A DNA stretch of 64,000 nucleotides from Diploptera punctata (GCA_030220185.1 JASPKZ010002332.1:930001-994000), one strand, 5' to 3'. Shown: positions 23,461 through 35,495, numbered from the stretch's first letter. The notes: generated by a model not told the origin, from the letters alone. Translations and numbers: made by a program.

Positions 23461-23647
23461 TAACTAATGCTATAGTCACACAATTTGCTGTATTATTATT
23501 ATTCCACATGGTGACTGCACAAGTATCACCCGCGAACTAATTTATTGAGCAATAATATTGCACCGTGTGGGTTGGCCAAGTAATACTATTGTATAAAATA
23601 TTGTGCAATATATTGACGTAGATATTGATCGTGTAGGGGCCGCTTTA

Positions 23648-24698
23648 CTTTTGTGAATACTAGTTGGTTTTAAAGTACAATACCGTAATACCAATATAAT
23701 TCATTTTAAAATAAAACAATTATCAACAGCCGGTTAAATAGGCTAATATGCTAAATTAATGACTATTTTCTTCCCATATGAACATGCACAGAATCTGCTT
23801 AGCCTGAATATTATTCTATTGACATTGTTTAACTGGTAGTTTCGTCTATAGTTTGTACGAGAAAATGACATTTCTAGGACAGACAAAACAAATAATGCAG
23901 ATTCATAGTATAAACGATGCTACATTAGGTAATGTGTCAGAATATGCTTTGTAACCATAGTAACATCATGTAGGTCAATCCATACATTGTTACATAATTC
24001 CTTTCGGTTTTTAATAAAAATTGCGCAAATTCGTTTTCTATTCTTAAGTAACTGCGTGTCAATTCGAACATTCTCAGATAATTTGAAAAAAAATCAGGAT
24101 TCACATATAAAAAATATTAGAATTTTTAATACTTTACTTCAGTCAATAATGAAAGCATTCCAGTAATAATGACTATATTATACAATGTAGTCTCAGAATT
24201 TTATAGAGAAAACTGAGGGATTGTGTAGTGAACTCAGAAAACATTGTAAGTGATAGAAATTATCTTCTATATGGCCTTATTTCTGATCTGTGATGGTTTT
24301 TATGGAATTCGATTTTTTTTTGTGTCATTGTACTAATACACAGTCTGATTTTCCTTTATAAGCTTCATTCCTGAAAGTATCGATAGAATGAAATGTTAAT
24401 GCTTAATGAACGGTATCTACAAAATAATATTATTTTTTTTTGTAAAATGTATTTATCTGAAGGAGCTGGAGCACAGTCAAGCTATTTTCCTATTTTTGGC
24501 ATGTCAATGGTTATGCGAAGAAACGAAGACACAGTGAACTTAATTGTTTATTTCATTTTATTTCCTGACATTCGGAGTGACAATTTTCGCGACACATTGA
24601 GAAAGAAATAGCGCAGAAGTCAGTGGCATGTTGATCCCTAATATGATACTTTTTACGCTACTGTGTAAAATATAAACTAATAGATCTTGATTTCGTGT
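23648..24698. other. Unassigned DNA
   Basis: No repeat or gene recognised. Poly-T runs near 24310 and 24435. Confidence 0.45.
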
Positions 24699-25000
24699 CG
24701 GTCGCGGTGAACTAGCGGTTACGTTCCGTGCCTCAGGTCGCGGGTTTAAACCCGGCCGGCGTCGATGGATTTTTAGGATGGAAAAATCCAAGGAGCAAGT
24801 TCTGCGGGAGAGACTTTAAGCCATGGGTCCCGAGTCTGAAGATTTTCAGGATCATAAAACATTCTTAAGTCTGAATAAAGAGGCCTCTAAGCAAAATTTA
24901 TCGACCTTCTTCATCTTAGTAATGCCTTAGTTGTCTACCAGATGTCTCATTTGGTCGGTATGTTGACCGCGTAGTATACTTGGCATTTTTGGGAAATAAA
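24699..25000 (+). mobile_element. SINE family A copy with diverged 3' half
   Basis: The head 'gcggtgaactagcggttacg' and B box 'gggtttaaacccggcc' are followed by 'ggatggaaaaatccaagg'. The 3' half drifts from about 24900. Just downstream (25060-25100) is a GATA-rich stretch that may belong to another tail. Confidence 0.82.
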
Positions 25001-25344
25001 CGTTACTAAATTAAATTTGTCTAATAACTTCTAACAAAGGAGAGGCTAAGGCCTAACATTGGGCAGTTTACGCCATTTGCAGATAGATGTAGATAGATCA
25101 TGGTTTCTTATCCCAAGTGTTGATTTTAGTTTCGTTGAATTCTATAAAAGTGATAAAAATTCATGAGTAGAAATACATGCGATTAGTCGGCCTTTTTTTT
25201 GTATCAATTAAGTTATCGTAGTTATACACATTTTATTGAGGTTAATGAGCCAACATTGTACAAACTATTTTACGTTAAATAATGCGCTAGCTTCCCATAA
25301 TGAAAAAAGCCTACATTATTGTTGCATCTAGCATGCATTATTGT
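25001..25344. other. Unassigned DNA
   Basis: Nothing beyond the GATA-like repetition near 25080-25100. Confidence 0.45.
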
Positions 25345-26030
25345 GACTATTTAACTCATGCCCCAAATGGGAGTCAATGACCAATCATATTTCAATGATT
25401 TTTCTGATTTACAACCAATCACAGTCGTTTTTCACCTCGATTTTATCAACCAAAATTATCATTTAAAATCAAGCCCCTCCTTTTTAACATTCTGAATAGG
25501 TCATAGCATTATTTTACAGTGATTGACCCTCTAAAAAATGTGGCTACCAGATTGTGTATATATAGTACACGAATGTTACCAGATTAGTGCTTGCGGGATA
25601 TAATATGAAAACATTTGTAGCAATTGATTATACCACAAAAAAAAAGAAGCCACTGTTTGCACTTTCTTAAATGTATTATTTCCCAGGAATTTACGTTCCA
25701 GAGAAAAATATAATTGACATATTTACATCATAGGACATCAGAAATTAATTAATATACAGTAAAATGTTGGTTCATAAATGTCTCTTCTAGGGTGCATTCT
25801 TACAATATTACGATCCTTTGGCAATACATAATATGATCTGGTTGCAGTGATGAACAAATGAAGCACATAAAGCGTACCAATCGTTTCTTATTTGTTTTTA
25901 AACAATACCGTTTACATTAAATATATAAATATTTTAAAATAACTGTATTTAAATAATGATTTGTAAGTAAACAGCTTAATTGTATTCGTTAAATAGTCCT
26001 AACAAATACCACTCTTGATTTCCAAATTCT
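25345..26030 (+). mobile_element. Inverted-repeat element (MITE-like) copy A
   Basis: It starts GACTATTTAAC at 25345, has inverted GTTAAATAGTC at 25988-25998, and continues to 'ccactcttgatttcc' before abutting the oppositely oriented copy B at 26031. Its outer right end is missing, as if copy B had inserted there. No coding capacity. Confidence 0.8.
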
Positions 26031-26693
26031 CATAAGTAATGCCACGAGTGATTTCCAATTTATCTAGAGAATTTGGAAATCAAGAGTGGCATTTGTTAGG
26101 ACTATTTAACGAATAAAATTAGGCTGTTTACTCACAAATCATTGTTTAACTATAGTTATTTTAAAATATTTATATATTTAATGTAAACGGCGATGTCTGA
26201 AAACAAATCATAAATGTGAGGTTATGTTCATTCACTGCACCTTGATCATATTATTTATTGCCAAATAAGATCGCAATATTGTAAGAGTGCAGCCAAGTGG
26301 AGAAATAATGAAGCACATCAAACTGTATATAATAATCAATATTATATATTATTCATTCATTTGTTTTAGTAAAGGACGCAGTAAAATCAAGGAATCTGTT
26401 CATTATTTGCTATATTCAATGTATTTGTTGGAGAAAAATAATGCTTTGACCTGTTCAGAACATTAAAAATGAAGAACTTTCTTTATCACAAAAGCAGCAG
26501 CTGATAAAGAGAAATCGATAAAGAGCGAGGCGAAACACGACTGTGATTGGTTGTAAATAAAAAATCATTGAAATGTGATTGGTCATAGACTCCCATTTGG
26601 GGCACGAGTTAAATAGTCTAGATAAATTCACTCCTCACTTTGTGAGTCGTGAATTTATCGATATTTTGGAAATCACTCGTGGCATTACTTATG
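26031..26693 (-). mobile_element. Inverted-repeat element copy B with perfect 28-bp TIRs
   Basis: 26031-26058 ('cataagtaatgccacgagtg' plus 'atttccaa') is the exact inverted complement of 26666-26693. Subterminal GACTATTTAAC (26100-26110) and GTTAAATAGTC (26608-26618) are inverted as well. It is 663 bp with no ORF, so MITE-like. It is the most complete copy in the window and head-to-head with copy A. Confidence 0.85.
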
Positions 26694-26786
26694 AATATTT
26701 TATTAAGCACGGAAAATTCCAAGTTAGTAATTGTTTTTGTTTGTAAAATAACCATGCAAAAATGTTTATCGAGAGCTTTTCTCATA

Positions 26787-27743
26787 CAGTAACACTTGTT
26801 GAATCCGGACACTGAATAATGCGGAAATGTGTTCAATGTGAACAAATTTATTGGTCCCGGCGAAATAATATTAATTTTACGTGTATTTATTTTGCATAAA
26901 ACGGAATCTGTCCAACGCGGAAACGGAAGGATATTTCTACACAGTTCACGAAAAAAGTTTATAAAGCGGAAAGACAGAGAAATAAATTACTTTCCATTCC
27001 ACTGAATTTCCATTATGCAAAAAAAAAACAATGAGGAATGATTCCTGCCGCCGGGTGAAGTATAGATTCTACCTGTACCCGAAATTTTATTTCGGCCTCA
27101 CTGTACACCCGTTATGCGAAATACAGATACCTGTCTTTCAAATAATCATTGCACTGTAAAATCTTAAATTAGTTTAAGTTCTTTCACAGTTAGCGTTCTG
27201 AATTTACGAAATAAAGTTGGCTAAAACGTATGTATCATTGTCATTAAATGCAAAATGAAAGTGATTGAAGATAAATCTCCAAATTTCCGGACCGATGCTC
27301 CAAAGTCAAGCTCTAGCTGTTGCTAAATCTCTAGAAATAACGATTTTAAGATATCTTCAGATTGACTAGACAGTTTTAAAAGATGACACAATGTAGTGTG
27401 CAATGAAATTTGCGGAGAATTAAAGGATGTGGACGAAAGTGTAGTTAGTGAGCGGAAACCTAAACTGCATAATTTTATTTCAGGATACGCACTTAAGAGA
27501 CATTTTTAACGCTGATGAAACGAATTGTTTTTTTCACGCATTACCGCCGAAATCGTTCATACATACTAAACTTTACTTTTCAAAGGCAGCGGAACTACTA
27601 TTAATCCATGGCACATAAAGAGACATATACGGTACTCTATAATCTATGAATTTTAATACATTTAATTTTTTTATAATGCGGGATTTTGTCTAATGTGGAA
27701 AAAAATTGGTCCCATGCGATTCTGCTTTGAACAAGTTTTACTG
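26787..27743 (+). mobile_element. pogo/Tigger-type DNA transposon, internally deleted
   Basis: CAGTAACACTTGTT at the left and AACAAGTTTTACTG at the right form inverted ends. TA lies on both sides (26785-26786, 27744-27745). The interior repeats ATCCGG/AATGCGGAA phrases like those near Tigger ends. A transposase fragment (VVSERKPKLHNFISGYA, then DIFNADETNCFFHALPPKSF at 27499-27558) keeps the NADET motif with the first catalytic Asp. The rest of the DDE domain is missing. 957 bp. Confidence 0.83.
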
Positions 27744-30180
27744 TATTCATAATTTAGTTGGACAAGTTGTAAGAATACTACTGTGCTGGAATCTCACTCT
27801 CAAGTGCTCCCGATGCCTTAATTCTCTATTTAGATGCATTCATTAATTATAATTACATATGCCTATTAGAAAATTCACAATGCATTTAGTAGAAGCGAGA
27901 AAAGAGAAATAGAGAGAAAATAGAAAGAGAAAAAAGAAAGAGAATATGAGATCATACACCAGAGAGTGATGATCCGTGGATTCGTTAGGTAATATCTCGT
28001 CATATTTCCAAGGGGGTCAAGGGTTGAAGTCTTACTCATGTTAACATTCACCTGTCACAGGCGTTACTAGTTACAAATCTTCTCTTATTTATACATGATT
28101 ACAGTCTAGTTAAATCTACATTTGTCTTGTACCGTACATTGTTCAAATAAAGATCATTGACGAACTGAGAGTATCATGTGCCAAATTTGATATTTTTGGG
28201 GAAAATTACTTAAGTTAACCAAGTTAAAATAAAGTAAATTAGAAGTTATCTTCTATATGTGATATAATTAAAATAACAAAAAAACAAAATAATATCTTAA
28301 AGATGTTTTATTATCAATTTAATACTTCTCACTGAAGGATAAATTAATTAATTTATGATAATAAAAACAACAAACAACGATATTGAGAGATTTCATCACA
28401 GATTCGGGGTTGTAATACATATTATGATGTCACGATTAAATTATAACAGACAACTACGAAAAGTCTTATTTTGCTTTCTTAAGTGTAACATAGTAACTTG
28501 AACGTACATTAAAGGATTAAGTTAAATGTGAATATTGTATTTGTATTCTATTATGTAGGCCTTCCTAATGTGAACTTTTAAAGCAAATGTTAAGTTAAAA
28601 ATACAATAAAATGTACAATAAATAAGTATTAAATATAACAAGTAAAACATTAACCACATAAAAATAAGTAAAAGTGAATACATAAATACCTAATAGTATC
28701 TATATAGTCTGATCTTAAATTTTCTTAACTGCTAGAAATGTCGTAAGACAGCAGGCATTAAAAAAGTCTGAACTGAGTGTGAGAGTGAATACGGGAATTT
28801 ATTTCTTATGAACCGGGCAACTGCACTTTTAACTGAGTTCCTGAGGTTGTAAGAATGTTTGGGGGGTTGTGAGCCGCTCCACATTGCGGCGTCGTTTATA
28901 GGAGTAGATTTCTGACTCTACGTCGAAGTATCATTTATAGGAGCATAATTTTATGGGTTCTTATGTGGTGAGATTAGATAACCACCAAGGTTTTACTACT
29001 CTTTGAAGTTCATTTATCTTCTGTGCCTTAACAATGTTTAAAAATAAGGTTTATGAACAATTATTATTTATATCGTTATCTACGAGTTGTTTTAAGAAAC
29101 ATTTTAATTATTGTAATACTACTGTTTTTCAACAATACATTTTATAAGAAATATTGAGATCCTATTCAAAGTTAAATATTTGTATTAAATATTTTTAGAG
29201 TATTAAATTATTCATTTATTTTAAGATTTACACCTAAATCTCTTGCTTAAGATTCTCGGACTCTAAATTCCTTACTTTCTATTTCGCATATTCTTCTTCC
29301 CTTATACTAAGAGGTAACTCGTGAGTGCTTATAATAAATCAAGATAATCCTTCCTGATTTCTGGACATGTCTAAATAAATATGATTGATTTCTCTCTCAT
29401 TTAATGACATTTGCTTCTGAGTAGATTAACTTAAGACAAGATTAAACCGATAAAGAAGAAACATTATTTTGAGTCAGACTGTAATTAATTATGATACTAC
29501 AGGAAGGGCGTTTTGGCAACCCACGGACTATAGTATTTTATTGGAAAATTAGCTTTCATCTTATTCTATGCATAAAACATTCATTAACAGAAGAGTGCTT
29601 TACCCATTGTTCCCCACACATTTGTTACCAGTACGTGCAAAATTAATGACATGGAGAATGTTCGTTAATTATGATTCATGCCTCTTTATAATGTTCACCT
29701 TTCCACTCTAATGGATAAATCAATCTTGCATAACATTTTTAATTAAACTGATACATTCAAAGAAGCGGGAGGTTATTTTACTGTGACACTAGACTGCGCG
29801 GCTAGCACGGACTATGTTATTGAAATGCGGCATTCAACAGTTATATCTCGTACTTAAGTTTTGTTTACATGCTGATCTAGACTATTTTAGTTAGCGACTT
29901 TGTTAGAGTAGATGGGATATGAAATTAAATCTGAAAAGTGCCTTTAGCAGCATGAAGAGAATTTTAATCAAGAGGACTGGACGGAATGATTCAGATATCA
30001 TTATACACCATGAACAGATTAATTTGTATTTTAAAGTTTTTAAAACACTTTTTTTATGCTTTATGTTTCATACATTTGAAAACATTAAATATCCCTTCAT
30101 CTTATCTGAGTGATATTTAAATGGGAATTGTTTATTTTAGAGCAAAATCTAGTTTGGTTCAACAAGTTTCATTAAAACCG
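27744..30180. other. Unassigned AT-rich DNA, 2.4 kb
   Basis: The longest stretch without a recognised repeat. An A/G-rich run lies at 27895-27950. A 64-codon frame at 29919-30113 shows no motif. I see no splice-supported exon. Confidence 0.45.
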
Positions 30181-30505
30181 AGCTAATTGGTTCGGACGAT
30201 AGCGTTTGAGACTTGAGACCTTTATTCGGGAAGGCCCGGGTTGAATTCATGTTGTCGACAAAACCGATTGCATTGTTTCTTGTTTTTATTCAGTCAAGGT
30301 AAAAAAGGATTCAATTTTCATCATTACGTGTCATCTAATCCTTATTCTACATTTCATAATAAAATATTAAAATTAAAACCGGTGAACTTTTATAGAAAAC
30401 ATACATAATTAGGTTATACAAGTAAGTGGATACAACTAGTGATTTCTGATGTAATATGATTTTAGATGTTATAGAGTCTATAATTTTAAGCATTAAATAA
30501 AAATA
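30181..30505 (+). mobile_element. SINE family D copy
   Basis: A degenerate tRNA-like head with B box 'gggttgaattc' near 30240. The body includes 'attaaaattaaaaccggtga' and 'tatagaaaacatac', and a 3' end 'ttttagatgttatag' before an A/T-rich tail. It matches 33690-34012. Confidence 0.65.
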
Positions 30506-31386
30506 CTCCGATCGAGAAAGTGGGTTTAGGCTGTAGATTTGAGACTGGTATTCGGGAGATATCCGGGTTCAATTCAGGTGCCTACAAACCTAAATGTTTT
30601 TCCTGGATTTCCTTATCGTAAGGGCAAACATATTTGAATTTCACTATCAGGACTCATTTATGTTGTTGTTGTTGTTGTTGTCTAATATGCTGGATCTAAC
30701 ACTGAAGTCATTAGCAGTCTTGCTCTCCAATACTTTGAGGTCTTAGAATCTTCATGTTTAACATCGATACAGTTGTTGAGATGACCTTCGTTTATTTCTT
30801 CATGTGGGCGATTGCATAAAATGCATTTTGGTGAAGGCAGAACATTGATTTTGTGACGGTGTTTTTGCCAGACAGTCGTGGCCCGTTATCATCCTAAAAT
30901 GTGCTACTTTTGTTTTTCTTGGTATGTTCGGTATATCAGTATGTTTTATAAGGCATTCCCATTTTTTTTTGTTTCTGGCCACTCTTTGAAGTCTATTGCC
31001 ATTCATAATTTTGAATTTTAACTTTATGTGGTGTTTCACTGAGGAGTAAGGTGTTGGTTTAGATCTAGGCATTTGTTCAATGCGAATCCTTTTTTGGCGA
31101 GGAGATCGGTTGTTTCATTACCGGCAATCCCACAGTGGGAGGGTAGCCATTGGAGGATAACTTCTTTACCACAATTTTGCAGGTCAGTAATAATGTCATA
31201 GCATTCTTTGCAGTCAAAACTTTTTGGACTCATTTATTAAAATCATTATTTAATAATATCATTAAAATTAAATTAGTCATATTTTTAAGGAAACACATGA
31301 CAAACAGCCTCCTGAATACATCTAAAGTCCCTAAATGTATATGACCTTATATGTTGAAGCACATATAAATAATAATGAAATTAAAA
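30506..31386 (+). mobile_element. SINE family D copy interrupted by a LINE
   Basis: The head and B box ('cgggttcaattcag' near 30570) run to 30661. The body resumes at 31226 with 'catttattaaaatcattatt' and 'cattaaaattaaattagtc'. A 564-bp minus-strand LINE fragment separates the halves, with a 12-bp duplication. Directly downstream of another SINE D, so two copies lie in tandem. Confidence 0.72.
30662..31225 (-). mobile_element. 5'-truncated LINE with RNase H and zinc-knuckle end
   Basis: Minus-strand coding: ILQWLPSHCGIAGNETTDLL (RNase H end), then after a frameshift near 31050 a stretch with PRKTKVAHFRMITGHDCLAK. The terminal knuckle CILCNRPHEEINEGHLNNC (C-x2-C-x14-C, with His) ends at a stop near 30690. 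The tail is (CAA)n. GGACTCATTTAT at 30650-30661 and 31226-31237 is a 12-bp duplication. RNase H plus C-terminal knuckle points to the I/R1/LOA groups of LINEs. A recent-looking insertion. Confidence 0.87.
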
Positions 31387-31469
31387 AAAGGCTTCACTGG
31401 CCACTACCATAAAAAAGCATGGGTATTTGTCAAGCATGTTCTTGTATTGCTAAAACAAACTAAAGTATC

Positions 31470-31705
31470 CATAGTCCATAGTAATTCTGCCCAAAGGCAG
31501 GTCCTTCACTGCAATCATAGCATTGCCATGCTATGCTTGCAGCTTTACTAGGGAATTGTAGGTGTGGTAGCTTCCCGTTGCTTTCCACACCGGGGAAGGA
31601 TGATGATGATGGTGATGATAAGGATGATGACGATGGCCATATGATTTCGGGGACCGTTTGGGCCTTAAAGTTTTCCTGACATTTGTCTTACAGGTGAGGA
31701 AAGAC
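31470..31705 (-). mobile_element. SINE family F, head missing
   Basis: The minus strand reads 'cctcacctgtaagacaaatg', 'aacggtccccgaaatcatat', ATC repeats, and 'ggtgtggaaagcaacgggaa', ending 'ctgcctttgggcagaatta'. It is collinear with 43881-44222 but lacks the tRNA-like head. Confidence 0.82.
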
Positions 31706-31899
31706 CACTACAGTACCAATACAACAAAATTTCTGATTAAATATATATATATATTTTTTTTTCAGTATAAATTGTACATTAGAATGGACTAAATGTAAAA
31801 GTAAATTATAATTTTAAATTTATTCCCAATTCTTCTTCATTTTCTTAAACATAATTTGTAGGATTTTGATCTTGTTTATTTCCAAAATCACTCCTCGGA

Positions 31900-32215
31900 G
31901 GAAGACGTATTGGATGTTCATGCACATCAATACTTATTTTTTACTGTGTCGCCTTCCCGTTATTGGAATTCACTACCTCTTAAAATCAAGAACTACCGGT
32001 GAACAATGTCTTTCAAGTAAATGTTAAATTTCTCAAAGTTCCATATTATTAGCGTTTTTACATGTGTTTTTATAATGCGTTTTCGATCAATTACGAACTA
32101 TTAATACTTGTATTAATGATTTATATATTTATAATTAATCTAATTGTATTTTAAATTTATTTTAAGACTATTTATTTTTAGTTTGAGAGAAAATAAAGGC
32201 ACTGGCACCATTTGT
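31900..32215 (+). mobile_element. Jockey-like LINE 3' end
   Basis: HQYLFFTVSPSRYWNSLPLK at about 31925-31985 is the WNSLP motif near the C-terminus of Jockey/CR1-type polymerases. After a stop, AT-rich 3' UTR continues to 'gagagaaaataaaggcactg'. 5'-truncated. Confidence 0.65.
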
Positions 32216-32239
32216 TTTCAGCTATTTTAATGGTAGTTG

Positions 32240-32480
32240 TATTTATTTTAGTCTGAGAGATAAGAATTTTAGAAGAGAAGATGTCCACCTACAGAGATTG
32301 ATGGCTTCAACATATATCCCGAAGGTCGATACCTAATGCAGTTCTTCGTTATCGCCCACGAGGACGAGACGACCTGGATGTCCACAAAAACGACTTTTAC
32401 ACTCTCTTTAGTTGAGACTGGAAAATATCAACATTGGCCTATTTTCATGAATGGTGCATGGTGATAAGATAAATAATTAA
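32240..32480 (+). mobile_element. LINE C-terminal fragment
   Basis: LQRLMASTYIPKVDT and then VLRYRPRGRDDLDVH correspond to the +PRGRRxxGRPxxRW segment at the end of several LINE polymerases. A tail of (ATTA)n follows at 32473-32490. Confidence 0.5.
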
Positions 32481-32558
32481 TTAATTAATTTGAATTGAGT
32501 GCAAAGATAGGTCTTAAGTCTTAAGCCGACGGCTTAACTCCGCTAATTTGAGTACAAC

Positions 32559-32559
<1 letters not shown>

Positions 32560-32596
<37 letters not shown>

Positions 32597-32616
32597 ATTA
32601 TTATTATTACTATTAC

Positions 32617-32656
<40 letters not shown>

Positions 32657-32672
32657 TATTATTATTATTATC
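32560..32672. repeat. (ATT)n microsatellite
   Basis: ATT triplets with few interruptions. The array follows a 'cttaagccgacggcttaact' block that looks like a retroelement 3' end. Confidence 0.95.
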
Positions 32673-33689
32673 ATCGTACTCATCATAATCACTGTAATTT
32701 ACTAATATTTCATTATTATGCTTTAATGAAAGTTATTTACCGATTACCCTGAATGGATATGAAGAGGATTCTTCATAAGATGGTTTAAATTTAAAATATT
32801 ACTACATTTCTATAAAAAACTAGAATTTCGTGGAAATGTTATAATTTTGCCAACTTTATGTCAATGTAATTGACATTCTGAGCAATTAGTTTAAAATAGC
32901 ACAAAGCAGACACACTATGGTATCAGGAGTTTACACTTTTGCAAACATATGACGTTTTCCTTCCTTTGATTATTCAAATTAAATTTATACGTCATTTTCT
33001 TTAAACAAACCATGGAACAAATTCAATTGAATTAATATAATCATATAATAAATAAACGGAATTGTTTATTTATTTTTGCGCGATAGTGCGCTTTGTCGTA
33101 CTTACAGCAATGGCGACCATGATTGAAAGTTCTACTTCCTATATTTCGGGGTTGCCAACCAAAATAACTATACTGTAATAAAATAACTATACTGTAATAT
33201 TACACAAAATAAACCGCGCGTGGGAAGTAAAACCACTGCCCTCAATGTATACTACGTATAATGTACTCGTATAGGCTATACAAAGAATATCCAAAAGGTA
33301 GTGTTAATGCACATGATACGAAACAAACCACTGCATTTTAAATGAACTGATCATTATTTAAAACAATAAATACGTACTTTCCGCCATTTTATAACTAATT
33401 GCTCTCACGGCCTCCTGTAGTTTCAACTAATAAACATTGCCCACACTGTTAACGTTAGTCAATTGTTTATAATAAAAGCAAATATTCCCATGAAATATAT
33501 TATTTTCTTACCATTATTTATCATTTTGAAAACACCATCGCGCAAAAAATAATGTACAACGCACGTATGTGAAGTGTTTTACAGAATCTCTGAAATTAAA
33601 AACCTCGCTATCCTTTTGGTTTTTAAACACTTTTCTCGCTTCTGTAGAAAACCGCTTCCCAACTCGCATCTTAATATACTATTAAGCGG
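32673..33689. other. Unassigned DNA with possible promoter or exon signals
   Basis: CpG-containing stretches occur near 33075-33105 (GCGCGATAGTGCGC) and 33535. 'caatggcgaccatg' at 33108 resembles a YY1/Pho-type GCCAT site. On the minus strand ATGGTCGCCATTGCT is followed by GTAAGT, a consensus splice donor (near 33101). A 51-codon minus-strand frame at 33514-33669 (MRVGKRFSTEARKV...) could be a transposase N-terminus or a short exon with an upstream TTTCAG. None of this is conclusive. Confidence 0.3.
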
Positions 33690-34012
33690 ATCTATAACAA
33701 ATGGTTTTAACACAATCCGTTGTTAAATTCGGGCGGTCCCAAGTTCAAATCGTGGAGGCAATTAACATGGTTACGTTCCTTTTGTGATTTTCCTCAGTTT
33801 TCATGGCAAATATTGGATTGGAATTTCATTATACAAGCCATTATCATTGATAATCATTTCATAGTATCATTAAAATTAAATCAGTGAACATCTATAGAAA
33901 ACACATGACTGTACAACATTAGACACAAGCTGCCTATTGATAAAACTTAATAATCTAGACTCGACTTTAGATGTTAAAGCGTCCAGAAATAAAAAATAAA
34001 TATAAATAATAT
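33690..34012 (+). mobile_element. SINE family D, best copy
   Basis: B-box-like 'caagttcaaatcgtgg' (near 33740) is followed by 'gtgattttcctcagttttca', 'cattaaaattaaatcagtga' and 'tatagaaaacacatgac', and a 3' end 'gactttagatgttaaagcg' with an A-rich tail. About 320 bp. Confidence 0.7.
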
Positions 34013-34064
34013 ATCCCAAAATTTTTCTTTTTTGATAATACCCAACTATCTGACACTATAGAAT

Positions 34065-34420
34065 CCAGAGGTTCATGGACGCGAGGGCTTCAGCTCTCCA
34101 TACATCTCTGTCCTGAGCTAATATCTCCCAATTATTTCCCTGTATAATTCATCTCCCTCAAATCATGGTTAATGTTATTGTTACACATCAGTCTTCGCAT
34201 ATACTGGGCGCTTTTCCTCTGGTATTCCGACAAGAAATCTGTATTTCTTTCATTTCCCATTCGTGCCACATGTCCTGCCCATATCAGGCTACGAGACTTA
34301 ATTATCATTATTACATCCGTTTCCCATAAAGATCATGTAGTTTTCTTCATTCTCCTGTCTGTCTCTGTTTGGACCAGCATTTTTCCTAGGCACTTCGTCT
34401 AGTAGGCCTACCAAGTCCAA
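34065..34420 (-). mobile_element. RTE-like LINE copy 4, 3' fragment
   Basis: Minus-strand sequence from 'ccaaacagagacagacagga' to 'gtccatgaacctctgg'. It matches the WAGHVARM/GRP region and 3' end of the 20273-21345 copy with many changes. Confidence 0.78.
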
Positions 34421-34921
34421 GAAATTAGTTTACTATCTATCTTACGTTTGTTCTAAAAATAGGCGGACGTGTTATACAGAGTAGTGTAGAAAAAGGTAAA
34501 CGTAATTGTGAAATATATATTTATTTATCAACAATTTTCTTCTTCGTTCATATATGTTGGTTAATCAGAAGTGGGTTTGATCCATGATCGGGAGGACATT
34601 TGCTGCATGGAATATTAAAACCATTGTTGGTAAGGAAGAAGAATAACTACTGGAATAAAGGTACATAAAGTAGAGGTTATAGTAATGAGTGAAGTCAACA
34701 AGTAATAAGAAGGGATAAACAATCAGAAGCTGGATATATGTTAAGGTACTCAGGGATAGGAATGAAAGGAGGGAGTAGGAATAGTAAAAACGAAGAATGG
34801 GGCAGAAAATAAGTGAATGGAATCCAGTAAATTCTAGAATTATAGTTTCAAAATTAGAATTAGAGATACTGTTATCGCTAATCCAAATATATACCTCAGC
34901 TGAAGACTCAGATCTACTAAA

Positions 34922-35172
34922 GTCCAGCCGTTGAGTCTCCAGCTTTGACGTTTAGGTTGCCCTCTACTGCCAATAAGGAAATGATTGAAGTGCGGGTGGA
35001 CGTCTGCTACAACCAATCACTGCTCTTGACGCCACTAGTAAGGTTTGAAATTTCTGCGATATTGTCGGCTGTATTTCCACTAACCGCGGGTACATAAAGC
35101 GCCCCGTCCACTGAATATCCATATCGGCAACACTGTCGTGAAAAGTCAAGGCCGGAGATTGAGCGGCTGGAC
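34922..35172. mobile_element. MITE-like element inside the LINE endonuclease
   Basis: GTCCAGCCGTTGAGTCTCC (left) and the inverted GTCCAGCCGCTCAATCTCC (right) match at 16 of 19 positions. The LINE endonuclease frame is interrupted exactly here (EDSDLL before, IEDFYLEL after). 251 bp, non-coding. I see no certain target duplication. Confidence 0.65.
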
Positions 35173-35495
35173 AGTAGATATTGAAGATTTCTATTTAGAG
35201 CTGTAAAGACTAGTAGACGCAGAAGAGAGAGAAGGACAAGAAATAATAATAAATGGAGACTTATGCAAGGGCAGACTGGGATTAAAAAATAGCCAATGGC
35301 TGTGTGGGGAAGTTTGGAGGGGAAAATTACAGAAAAATGATTGAATTTTGTATTCATAACCGACTTTTGAATGGAAATTCTTTCTTCAATATAAACAGAC
35401 ACGCAAGATAACATTTAAAGCAGAAGGAAGAACACGGAAACGCAATATTGACTTGGGCCTGCTTTTTAAATCCACGTAATATCAGAAGATAAATA

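Larger units (their letters stand above)
22784..23644 (-). mobile_element. PIF/Harbinger-type element with 49-bp TIRs
   Basis: 22781-22829 and 23599-23647 are inverted repeats with one mismatch over 49 bp (outer part 'agcggcccctacacgatcaa'). The outermost TAA/TTA could be the 3-bp TWA target site typical of the superfamily, mutated on one side. The interior is rich in CAATATTG-like words in both orientations. A transposase remnant lies on the minus strand. A SINE C is nested near the left end. Confidence 0.82.

Noticed and set aside
27895..27955. A/G-rich run as a regulatory site
   Set aside because: Simple-sequence drift explains it.
30181..30260. tRNA gene ahead of SINE D
   Set aside because: The B box is degenerate and no cloverleaf forms. 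The segment recurs as the SINE head.
35007..35414. 135-codon minus-strand frame
   Set aside because: It spans the junction of a MITE and a plus-strand LINE endonuclease, so it cannot be one gene.
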